Below, in pieces: positions 25,190 to 37,933 of a stretch of DNA of 64,000 nucleotides; the stretch's first letter is position 1; each line of letters starts with the position of its first letter. This stretch comes from Glandiceps talaboti (Eukaryota; Hemichordata; Enteropneusta; Spengelidae): positions 12,502,151 through 12,566,150 of the forward strand of contig NC_135563.1 in NCBI RefSeq assembly GCF_964340395.1, read 5' to 3'. A model generated the notes under the pieces. That model did not search any database and was not told the origin of the DNA. It saw nothing but the letters and a program-made list of their open reading frames with translations. The translations under genes and the position numbers were made by a program.

Positions 25190-25760
25190 TTTATTTTATT
25201 ATGTATTCATTTATTTCCAATGATGACCCACGGGACAAGTCCCATCAACAGGCTCCAACAATACAATTATACAAAACATACACCACAATATGACCGAACT
25301 AAAAGTGCATTTGAATGGGAAGACGGGACAAACATTAACACATTTTCCACAATAAAAACAACCTGTATCACATTTATACAATAACACTTAAACTCATCAA
25401 CTGAGAAAAAAAGTCAAAACACATTATAAAACAAGCTGGCGAAGTAAAGTCATAAAACATATCGCCAAATATATCAATCGGTGAATTGTTCTGTACAGTT
25501 TCATTAAAACACCTCATGCTCCTAATTAAAGGCGGGTATTTACTAATATTTATGCGACTTCACCTTTCCCTAAATACAGTCTGATTCCGTAAGAGTCTAG
25601 ATGGAGCATTGAAATCAAGCCTTGATAAAATGTAAGAACTACTATTTATTCTATTAGCACAATTATACAAAAACCTTAAATCCATATTCTATTGACAACA
25701 AGAATAATCCCATGTAATTATCATGAAGATAACACTAATGCGGTGACCAAGGACTGAAAC
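25190..25760 (-). mobile_element. 3' end of a non-LTR (LINE) retrotransposon, decayed
   Basis: On the minus strand a frame from 25679 to a TAA at 25374-25376 is open except for one TGA. It reads like the C-terminus of a LINE ORF2 of the jockey/CR1 type: LRFLYNCANRIN, LSRLDFNAPSRLLRNQT and RSMRCFNE blocks. A preceding ITWDY segment follows the usual pattern just upstream of this region in ORF2 (near 25720-25750). After the stop comes about 180 bases of AT-rich 3' UTR ending in AAATAAATG/AATAAAATAAA-type tail repeats near 25190-25210. The upstream part of the element is missing, as expected of a 5'-truncated copy. The clade assignment is inference. Confidence 0.6.
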
Positions 25761-26428
25761 AGCCCTTTAAAAGCACTACATAAACACATTAACACCCGTG
25801 GAGCACCTGTGTGTTTTAATTGGTTATTGACACTGCAACGTTTAACAGACTACAGCCACACAAATAATTGGATAATAAATATCTGAGAGACTCTGTGAGA
25901 CGATTTAAGATCTTGGGTGAGAAGAATGAAATATCAAGTTTCCCCAGATTTCCCTTTACAATAATCAATGAATGTTTTATCCACCTTATATGCAATAACA
26001 TTCTCAAAGTGTAAATATTTCTAAATTCGTGTTGACATTTAAACATGTACGTCAAAACGCACACGATGCAATTAACCCCCGACAGACACAATTTCCACCA
26101 AAGTGTCGTGATATGAAAAATTGGCAAAGGGGTCGAGTACTTGAAGCTGCTGAAAGACGACTCTCCAAACAAATTATAGACAATTATAGAAGGAAGGGAG
26201 ATCTGCCCCGGAAATTTCTAGACACGATGAAGTATCATTGGAGGTAGGGCATTCTTTGTGATTAGACTTTAGTCACTTGATGAATGCGTGGCTCCATGGT
26301 GGGTAAACCTCTTTACGGGAAGATTAAAAAGGAACTCTTGCTCTCATCACGACAGTACAATTTTCTTCACGTCTTTCTAAATTCCCAACCTTTATTTTAT
26401 TGTCTTATTTTTGCCATTTTATAAAAAG

Positions 26429-26582
26429 TATGTATGTATGTATGTATGTATGTATGTATGTATGTATGTATGTATGTATGTATGTATGCATGCATGCACG
26501 CACGCACGCACGCACGTATGTATGCACGTACGTACGTACGTAGGTATGCACGTACGTACGTACATGTACGTACGTAGTTACG

Positions 26583-26613
<31 letters not shown>

Positions 26614-26736
26614 GTATGTATGTATGTATGTATGTATGTATGCATGTATGTATGTATGTATGTGTGTGTCTGTGTGTACGTGCGTCGTTATCTATGTTTT
26701 TGTTTGTTTGTTTGTTTGTTTGTTTGTTTGTTTGTT
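26429..26736. repeat. Compound array (TATG)n-(GCAC/ACGT)n-(TATG)n-(TTTG)n
   Basis: Two TATG blocks flank a CpG-rich tetranucleotide core of GCAC and ACGT units (about 26488-26580). The array ends in a TTTG run (26700-26736). The CpG-rich core looks like the TATG unit with repeated T-to-C and A-to-G changes. Confidence 0.95.
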
Positions 26737-29700
26737 GGTAACACGTTTCTCGGGCTCCTTGTGTACAAACTTGTGATCGGACGTTTCATTTGATTCCGTT
26801 AGCAATAAACATCTGTTCAATTAATCTAAAATCCTCATTCGGCGATTATTAGGAAAGGTGTGCACATGTGGCAGGAATCTGCCAAGTGTTTTTTTTCAAA
26901 GCGTAGATATACATTGCCTCCTGATCTCCATTTGTAAAAGTCAAAGCTATATGGCATTTGCCTTTGATAAAACCCGATAAGAATTTCATTTCCGGATGCA
27001 CATATCAGATCAAAATCTATGAAGTGATGATTTCTTCATTGTACCAGGAGAGATTAGTACTTTTACGTATACACATATACCCTGGCAATCTCAATTTATC
27101 AGTCGCCTGATCATGATGATCACAGAAGAAGCGTGAAAGTCCAAGTAACGACTCACAACATCCTTATTTCTAGTATTAAGTTATTATTAATTTGCTTATT
27201 TTGAAAGTAATTAATCAACCAATCGTTGAAACACATATACGTGATTTTAATTTTTTTTTCAACCACCGTTTTTTTTTCGAACGACTTTACAAAAAGTTTT
27301 AAAATATTCAATATAACTGGGAAAATCGAGGTAGGATAGGAATGTGCACCTTATATATCAGTCACACGTTGATTACTTTTTACGGATGTTAGAACTACGT
27401 CATTATCAAAAGTTCAAAGGTCAACCGATACACATGTATGGATGCAGTGCGTTTTGTAACAATTCGAATGCTTCAGAACGTATATACGCACTGATTAAGT
27501 TCTAAAGCTTTGTTGCGTTTTTTCTCTTGTTGACATCAAAAGTTGCTTTGGTCTTAATCACTGTGCTAGTTCTTACCAAATTAAACTTCTGAGCACCAGG
27601 CGGAATTCGGCTGCACTTATTTCTTTGAAGCCCGAGTTCACGTCAGGAAACAGGATTATCTGCTCAGAAACAAAATTTGATTGCACGTCCCTACAGATAG
27701 TTATTAACTGGGTTTTCGAAACATTGGTATGGACCCGCTGCACGCGTGTGCAAATCGGACGGCGTACCTAGTTACTGTCCAGGTTTTCGTAGCATGGGAC
27801 CCAAGCAAGGTGCGCATGTGCGAACCAGACGACTGGCATACTGGCATACTTTACCTTGTATTTACAACCGTTTTGCATTTGGAAAAAAAAATTATATGAC
27901 CAAGCGAGTATTCTTGTTAAAAGCACATGAAGCGACGGAAACAACCAAATGATTACAATATTTAGAAGCATGACACGTTTTGTTATTAATTCAATACTTC
28001 CAATGACACTCTCCATATGTCATTTGTATTATGAGCGGAGGAGCGTATCTTGTTTCACCTACTATACAGCGTAGGTGTTCTTGATAGATGACTTCTGTCA
28101 ATTAAGTATAATAACTGAGTGTGGTAGTGTTGATGGCTATAGCTAATTATACCACAGACAAGGACGCATTCCTTGTTTTCCATGTCAGTAAATGTCCTTG
28201 CAATTGGCTCAGACCACAAGTCGCAACATAGACATTGGAGAAACTCCACCGTGGTCTCACTTACAGGCTTATCTAGACGGTTTTGATGTAAATCTTTCCG
28301 TACCTGAGCTGTAAAATCTACTTTTCTCTCTATTTATATATCTAACCGTTGTCGGTTTATGAGGTATATCTCTTCATAATGTTTAACTTCATAGAATTAT
28401 CCCTTCCTGTATATTTTTTGAGATGTTTCTTATTGCCAAAAATCACACGTTTATGACCCGATAATTTTGTTTGAAACTACCAATTAGGAATCCTCAATAA
28501 CGTCCCTAACAAATAAAACGGTCATCCACCAAGCAGTTTTTGTCGGTCACAAACAGAGACAATTCACCATGCCTACTATGGCACTACTGAACCCCAGTTC
28601 AGTTGTGCTAAAAGCTTCAATATGAATAGTGTCTTTGAAAGATTTGCACATTTGATGAATACAGTTTTTCTCATTTGTGTAAATAGACGTCTGACTGAGT
28701 ACTTACTTAACTGTCAGCATACATGTAATGTAAGTCATCATCACTCAACGTCAACAAAAGTGTCATTTCTGGTATCATTCGCAAATTGTAGATTTGATTA
28801 TTTTAGACAACACATGATTTTCCTGTTTCAACAAACTTTACAGCAGTTAAAGGGTTGATGCACCCCTGGGACTGGTTTCCATAGAAATATAACAAAAAAT
28901 CAGACTCGAAAGCTTTTATCCGAATGTGGTTGTGCGTTAGTTGCTTTACAATAACAGGCAGAAATTTCACACATTCGGTTCTTATTTTTAACGAAAATTG
29001 ACATTTTGTGTCGAGTTCATCATCAATTTGGCGGTCATTTTAAGTACATTTATACCATTGATAACTGACGACTATGCAAATAAACATATTACATTTTTCA
29101 GAAATGGAATGAAATGGCACAATTTAAAGCCTTGATGAAAATTATATGCCGTGCTAATATTACTCAGTATATATCTGGATAGTTCTTTTTCCATCAGCAA
29201 GTCAATTGAGTCCTTTAACCTAGCAAATGTATTGTTTCTGTATTCAACCGTTTTTAAATAAGTATACAAATGCAACTGATATAATATGTATCAAGTTACA
29301 AACACAGACTTTGTTGTTTTTTTCACGTTGTTTTCACAGTAGAAAATTCAAAATAAGTGCCTATTTCTTATCAATTAAAGTTTTGGCTACAAATTTATTA
29401 AAATACAAATCTTTATAATTGCGTTACAAACTACCAAGGTCATTTTTGTGTCTGAAGTACAATCTGTTTGACATCATTACAATTAAATCCACGAAGATTG
29501 AAACCTGAAACAAAACAACTTATAATGAGTGAACTCGTCAAAGGAAAATAAAAAAAATGACGACTGGTTCAATTATAATGCTTTGTCGACTTTACTTTAC
29601 ATTAGACGTAACTGATCTTGGCAATAATAGTGTTGACAACCTGGACGATAATTTCATTTTAAATAGTGGTGGTTTACATTGATAAATGATCTTCAGTTCG

Positions 29701-31500
29701 ACATTTACCTCCAAAATGAAGAAAGTATAAAGAGAGTATAAAATTTCAATAAGTTGGTATTGTGTTTTAACGTCTCAAACAAGTCTTCTTTTGTTTTGAA
29801 TTATACACACAAAAATACATAGACACGGATTTTGTACTTATATATCAAATGATATATTTTAGTATTTCACTGTGAAGTGAATCAGTGATTAATGTCTAAC
29901 ACACACACAAATTAAATCTAAGAACATGCAATATTATCTGTTACACAGATTCTTTTATTGTCCAGAATATAACATTTGCTAGAAGCTTGATAAGTGGTTG
30001 TTACTATATAATCATGTTCATATTTATACTGACAATTCAAATTGATATCATATTTTAAATATGATGTTCATAATTTTTTTAAACAAAAGATGTGCGTTTT
30101 GAGTTAGATGTCATCAGTATTAAACAGAACACTGGAACAGGAAACATTAGAAAATGTTATTCAAAGGGGAACATCACTGCTAGCAATACAGGCATTGTCG
30201 TTAACCTTGGTTTCTGGAGTCATTTTTTTATTTTACATCACCTACATGATGTGCGTTTGCCAAGAAACGCTGAGTTTCTCATTCATTGGCCAGTGGTGAT
30301 CCTTGCCATGGACATATGCAATACCACATCATAAATATTCATGACTTCTACGTGCTTATTACCTTCAAGTAAAACAGTCATGGATATTTATATTCTGCTA
30401 TTATTTGTACATATGCATGTCTGTTTACGCCAATGAGATCAAGTATGTACATGACAAGGACCTCAACTGAACATTAAATGTGGAACAGTGTTTCAACTCA
30501 AATGTTTCAACATAGAATTTAACAAAAACTTGCAGCAGCATTCACCTTTTAACTGTTGCATATATTGTTACAATGAGATCACAATACAATCTGACAAGCA
30601 CGACATGTTATATCTTTGCTATGGGCATAAAGTGCAATAGAATTTGACATGACATTAGTTGTCACAGTAACAACAATTCACACAATAACATGTGAGCTAT
30701 ATGGTATATTTTGTTGTACTCATGGGCACCAGGGTATTTAAATTTAACTTATCATTATCAAAACTGTGTAACTTTCCCAACAAAATGAGAGGCACAAATG
30801 CTTCGATATTTTTATCAATTTAAATTCCTACTCACAGAGTCAACAAATTTCTTTGTAGCAAATCCCCAATTTCTGCTCATATTATTTTTAAAACACAGTC
30901 GGCTTGAGCAGGTAACAGGCACTTAAAACAGGAGTCAAACATGATAAATTTAGACATATTTAATGATAAGTGACCTTGATTGGTAACATGGTGGATTTTT
31001 TTCATGCATTTTGAGTACTGTTCTGAAATAGGTGAAAGTTTCAAATGGCAATAGAATTCTTACAATGCCAGTAATATTAGGCAAAATAAAAAAATAAAAT
31101 TTGTTTCCAATAACCAGACTTCAGAATATAGGGTAGGTAGTTCGAAATTTTATTAAAAATTACTTTGATCCCAAGATAAGATACTTGTCAGTCACAATAC
31201 TTCTCTGAGAGTTTGAAGTGAAAAAGAAGTAAATAAATGAAGACAGTAAGTTAAGTAGACAAACACATTATGTAGATTGTACGGTTTTAGTCTAAGAAAG
31301 ACTTGGTTTCTCTCTGTAATGTGATTTACAAAAAGTGACCACAGATGAGGCAAGGGCATGAAGTTGTACATGGAAATACAGATAAATTGTTACCAGTTTA
31401 CCATTTTGCATGCAAAAAAAATGTTTAGGGTCATCGGAAACACTATTTTTTTTATTTGACCCAAATTTGACATCCAGTATTAGATATTCAAATATGAGAG
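26737..31500. other. Intergenic stretch plus probable 3' flank of the aminopeptidase gene
   Basis: No ORF with a recognisable domain was found. On the minus strand the first AATAAA after the aminopeptidase stop codon is at 31451-31456, so the 3' UTR may end near 31.43 kb. Other AATAAA motifs occur further on and I cannot choose between them. Confidence 0.4.
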
Positions 31501-31502
31501 TT

Positions 31503-31857
31503 ACTGCTCATTTCATGTTAGTGTTCACTGGCTCTGTTTGATACAACCATACAGAAACCAATACGAATCTGTGCATGCACATTCATCATGTTACGATGGA
31601 TAGATTGCATTTTCTTGCTACAATTTGTTTATAAATAAAGATAAACCATTGAAATGTACCACAACTAGCTGCAGATACATGGGCACCAGTGTTTGATGTC
31701 TGCATGGTGTACGTTTGTTCACTTCATTTTGACAAAATTTTGCAAGAAACTGTATTCATACAATCTTGCCATCATAATGTAGAATGTGCCGATTCATATT
31801 GATGTCTGCATGGTTGTATCAAACAGAGCAAAGGAATACTAACATGAAACAGGCTGT
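31503..31857. mobile_element. MITE-like element with long inverted ends, copy 2
   Basis: The left end (31503-31575) and the reverse complement of the right end (31785-31857) align over about 70 bases. They share TTTCATGTTAGT and GCTCTGTTTGATACAACCAT. The same ends bound the element at 17351-17673. The interior shows no ORF, but a GATGTCTGCATGGT motif is repeated at 31693 and 31801. The element lies just beyond the aminopeptidase stop codon, probably in its 3' UTR. Confidence 0.7.
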
Positions 31858-31931
31858 ATGATAGGATACCCTGATTGAGAACATGGTCGATCTATAAAGC
31901 AAGCATATCGAGTACTCTTCTCTAATTTGAG

Positions 31932-34900
31932 TTATCCTAAGGGTTCAGTTTCTTTCATTAACCACTGGAGAGCCTCTTTACGCCCTTGTTGCTCTAAAAG
32001 TGGTGCCACGATGTCTCTGCACTTACTGTGATATTCGTTCAGCCAGCTGATCTGTTGAGACATCAAAATCGTTCACAGATTAATAGAATACACAACGCCA
32101 CACTTAATCATTTAACCCCCTAGTACAGCATCATAAAGATTATCACTCCATTTGCTGTTTACTGCTGATTATAAAACAGCACCCTACAGAGTTAATTGTC
32201 ATTGATGTTAACCATCACAGCATTTCATCAAGCAATACATTTCACTCCTTAGATATTAAACTAAAAGAGATTATAATTAACTCAGAAGTAACATGTTGGT
32301 ATGACATTTAGTCAGCAGGGAGAACAGGTGTTACATTTGTAGTTTCAATTACATCAATTGGAGTAATGAAAGCTATTAACACAGTGGTGCTGGCTACAGT
32401 CAACAATAATTTTCAAAAGGGTGTCAGTTATTAACTGGTGTAATGATGCGTTGCTAACATCACAGACGTAAGAATTCACTAGGGTGCCCAGTCCAATCAA
32501 CACTAATCATTACATTATTGCCTGAATTACATTTGCACATAATGATGTGTCCTTAACATCAAAGACATAATGAAACTCAATAGGGTGCTTGCGACAATCA
32601 AGTTATAAGCAACTGATGTTTCTATAGGAGAATGAATATTCAGGCACTCTGGGTTCACAGTCTAGATATTATCAATAGCTTCAAATCTCAAGATCTCAAT
32701 CACTCCATCTAGTGAAATGAGAAATCATGAACCAAAAGTTGCTCAAACAAATGAAGAAACCTTCAACTGTTAGAATGATCTAAACAATGTATGTAGTATC
32801 TTGATCTGACAAATGTACCATATTTGGTCACATTGTGTAATTGCCACCAATGAACACTAACTTATTACTGTGCAGAATTCTGTGATTGATTAACAAAAAC
32901 ATCATGTTAATGACAGTAGGTGGCTTTGTTTGAATTTGAAATTTCATATCAGGACCTCATTGAGCTAGACATGAGAAGATATTCAAAGCCATGGATAGCC
33001 ACTACACTACTGGGTTCATAAAATCAAATAAAACATTAGAGAGTACAAACAAATCAGGAAGCAAATCCCAAATTTTTCTTGACATCTCGCCAGCATTGTC
33101 AGGGCCATACATGTACTACAGATCATTTGGGATTCACTCCCAAGAAATCTTCAGACTCTGTGTGTAGTTTTTCATTTATTTTTATGTTACTTGAGCTGCA
33201 ATTAGTGTGATGGTCTGTAACATTTGAGACGTGATTTTGGAAATCAACAAAATAGTCAGTCAAGCGTGATGTCAAATTTCGAAATCAAACAACTGTATGG
33301 TACATTTCACGGCAAGTCATTTCAGTATCATTGAATTAAAACCTTACCTCTTTCTCTGTCAGTAATGATGGCTCAATCATCTTCAATTGAATGGGCACCA
33401 GGGTCACAGGTTCAAAGGTTAGGAAACCTCTGTCATTGAAGTTGTGTTTAGTTTCAATTGGCTTTACCATCACAACATTCTCCAGACGACATCCAAATGA
33501 ACCATCTTCATAATATCCAGGCTCTATCAAATTGGGAAAACAAATCAGAAAATGTCAAGAAAATATATAGATTTTGTAAAAATTACTAGTCTAAGAATAT
33601 TTATAGCTTTTCAGATTTCCTGTTAAATCATTAATGTCTACTGCAACAGAATGATTGCCCAGATAACAACATGAATATGAAGAAACTGAATCTAGAAAAT
33701 GCACACAAAAGTGTGTACCAGTTATTCTGAAATAACCTTTGATTTTTCTATAATATAATTCTTTAATAGAATAGATGCCCCCTGTGTGCAGTCATTAAAA
33801 CTATTACTACAGTATAATACAATAACAACTGAGTCAATTAGGTTTTGCAGGTGAGTGAAGGCCAAACAACAGTAGAATGAATCACTCACCATCTGATAAA
33901 AACATGCCAGCTTGCAATGCTACATCAGTACCAGTGGCATGGTAACTTATATTACATGGTCCTTCATGAACATTCAGATATGCACCGACACCGTGTCCAG
34001 TGCCATGACCATAGTCTAGGCCTGCTTCCCATAGGTACTGTCTGGCAAATGTGTCCAACTGGTAGCCTGTCAAGATATCATACTTGTCATTACTGTATTA
34101 AAAAGGCAATTGGTGTTGTTCTCACATTTCTCTCAAGGGACACAGTGTTTTTACATACAAATACACACACATTTTAACTCAACACTTACAGTAACAAAGA
34201 CATCAAATACACAGCAGGATCCCTTACTGAATCACACGGAAAAGTGATAAGCACTGCTATTCATGTACAGTGCAGGAGAAACTGGTCTGTGCTGAAAAGA
34301 TTCTGCATCCAAACTGTGCATGAAACCCTGTACAATTATTTAATTTAAAGTTGTCTAGGAGTTGAGTAAAATATGTCATGTCACATGAGGGAAATGATAG
34401 GGCATTTTTTCAATTTCCCTGAAATGTTGGCTGCTTCATAGAGTAGCTACAGATAGTAATATGTAATACATCGTCAAGTCCAACACGAACATATGGAGAA
34501 AATTCTCTGTTCTTCCAATACTTCCAAGATCTGTGTATTGCTTTGTGCTGGACTGAGTGGCTTGCTTCTTATGTGCTATGAGTATTACACTGTATTACAG
34601 TCATGGTGTCTAGCCATCTTTGATAATGATTTTATATGTTTTTTTTCAGTAACTTCCAATGACATGTTATCAATTATTTGATGTTGTCCGCCTCATTTAA
34701 TGTACTATTCATCTCAGAAATAACAATCTTAATTTAAAACTGATCTTAATAAGTACTTATGAGTTTATGAAAATACTTTTAGTTCCTGGAGTGGCATTCC
34801 TCTCTAAGTTTGCATAATCTCAACCCTTCTCCAGTCTTTTTCTGACCACAATTAAAGCTTTCATCAGAATGAGAAAATCGGAAGATAATTTGATGAGAAT

Positions 34901-37898
34901 GCTTCAAAGTGACTGCCCTTTTAGATTTTATTATATTTCACATCAAATAAGAGGAAATTACCTTTGGTTCCATTTGGGAAGACTGCTGTTGACAAAGCAA
35001 TGTGACCTTTGACCATCCTGGTATAGCATTCCTAAATGGGTAAAACATAGTGCTATGTTAAAATAGTGCAAATGGCATTGTAGCACAACTGTATAGTTTA
35101 TGGGTTAATTTTTAAAAAGGGTTAAACCAATGTAAAGCCACCCCAACACTACTTTGATTGACTGATTGGTTGATCAATTGATTGATTGATTGATTGATTG
35201 GTTGGTTGGTTGGTTGGTTGGTTGGTTGATCGACTGATTGATTGATTGATTGATTGATTGATAGGTAGTTCCCAAGACTTCCAGTACATTTCATTTGTAC
35301 TCACCTTTTCATGTTGAGACGGAGTTCCAAAATGCATAGTTCTTGTAATATCAGTAGTACCATCCCTGTAAACATGGAACACCACATGGGAATATTTCAA
35401 GTTTATTGATTCAGAACTACTTGAACACTGACAGGGTGTTTCATCATGTTTACCATTGTTAAAGATAACAAAGCCCATACCCTGTCGATTCTGTGATACT
35501 CCAATAGCACTGTTCAAAAACCGACTGTTAAAATACCGTGGCTAAATCATGTACAATGTACATACAAATTGAGTTGTTTTAAAGTGGAGGGTCTATGTAT
35601 TAATCTAATCTTATACACATCATGAAGACAATTTATCAAACAAGCCAAATTTTTTATCATTTCATGGAAAACCATTTTTGAATAGCAATTACATTACAAT
35701 GAGAATACTTGTAAGTGGCCTACAGTTGAGTTGTGTGGGGATTTTGGATTTTGGCTTTCACTCCCTGCCATCACACCTAGCATACATCTATTCAATGTGT
35801 TGGTTTTTCACTTCAATGAAATCTCTGACAGAATGCATCTGCAACAGTATACCAGGCTGCTTACCTGAATTGTGCACCAGAATCTAGAAGGAAGACCTCG
35901 TTACAGTTGAGGAGTCGATTTGATTCCTCAGACGGTTTGTAATGAATGATAGCACCATCAGACCCGATACTAGATATTGTGGCAAAACTGAGACTGACAT
36001 AATCTTCTTGTTGACTGGAAAGAGAGAGTGAAGAGAAAGAGCTAATTCTGCTATTATGTCTGCTGACTCCCATGAGACAATGCATGTTCAGGACGAGGAC
36101 TTCCACTGAACAATAAATGAAGACCAAGTTTCAATTAAGTGTTTCTCAGTAATCATGTATAGTATAAGTGATGTAAAATCATGGCAAGGTTCTCCAGAAT
36201 ACAAATTTATGAAAATACAGTTTGTGGCATTCCCTGTAAAGATTTTTGTAAATTAAGTTACCTTCTCAGCTCCTCACATTTGTCAGCCACATCTATTTCA
36301 GTTGTTTTACCTTTTGGGACCTATGGTGAAATATACAATCAAGTAAATTAATTTCAAACATGACATACAAAAAATGTAAAACTCTGGTGCATAATTTGTT
36401 ATGATGGCATTTGTTATGATGGCAAGTGACGGCACAGACATTTTCTTAGGTCTAACAAAGTTATCAACTATAATCAATCCTTCATAGTGATGTGCTCAAT
36501 AAAAGTGACTACACTGGACAATTGTTTCTGGTTACTGACAGGTATAACAGAGATACATAAAACATTGCCAAGTGTTCTGTTACCATTGGGAGCTAATAAC
36601 CTATATACAAAATCAGAAAAGGTGAACTGTGTGTCACTCTAGCTAACAAACATCTTTCACCAACTAAGAGTACACGACTTCATCCAGCCAGATACAACGT
36701 ATCAACACCTTGATTCAAAAACTGAAATTTTCAAGAACTCATTTTTCACCAAAACAATTGTTGACTGGAATGCACTATCCTCGTCTGTCATCGAATCACC
36801 TTTGACATCATTATTCAAGATAAGACTTTCAGATCACTAGTAGTATTCATATCTTAACCCTTGACCCCCATTAGCGTAATACTCCTAAGAAGGCAGTGCC
36901 AATTACTTATCCAGATCCAGAATATGTTCATAACGATGTACTGGAAATTATATACAGGTTTTAATAACAAAATGCATAGAAATTTGTGTGTGTTGGGTGA
37001 ACCAAATAGGTTGGAGAAAGTATTGTATTGCTTGCTTTCAATATCTATCTTCAACTATAGTTGTGTGCGTAATCAGTACCTTAGGGTACGTATATTAGGT
37101 TATGATTAACAAAAGGTCTCATGTTTTGAAAGCAATAAAATGTGACTTATCATGACGTTACATTCTCTTTCCTTTTGTATTGCAAAAATTTTCCACAAAA
37201 CATTTTGTTTAAAGTACTTTTTTTTCAGATTCTATAATCAGCTGTGAGTTACATGTAGCACAAAAAAGGTTTATTTATTCATGTATTCAAATTAATTCAT
37301 GTTCAGTACTCACTTCCTTTTCCATCCATGCAAAGGCTTCACACAAAGCTGCTGCATCTTTTATCTGTTTAGAAAAAAAAAAGATAAGCCATTATCCAAC
37401 TTCTGAGGTTGTCAAGGGACAAGTGTATGAGTATGGCCATATGGAACACCATATTGTCAATCATGCAAATATCACATGGGCATTCCGGTGTCAAGGTGGT
37501 ATGTCATATAACCCCTATACCTAACATAGAACAGTATGGCATACATGTACTTGTACTTACATGAGCTTGTCTCATTCCATCGATCTCAATATCATTCTTA
37601 ACAGCTTTGGACAGAACTATAGGTGATGACTGGATTATTCTTCTTCTCTGATAAACAAACAAATCACAATGAACAGAGCAACACAAACATACAAACCATG
37701 AGTAGATAAACACAAACAAACGAACCATGAGTAAATGAACACAAACAAACCATGATACACATAAACAAACATACAAACCATGAGTCGATACAATACAAGA
37801 CACATGGAGGCACTGAGTACAATGTGACAATATATGCTCAACATGAATACAAACTTCAGAAACGCAAGCATAGTATGTGAATGTCTGATCAATCTTAT

Positions 37899-37933
<35 letters not shown>

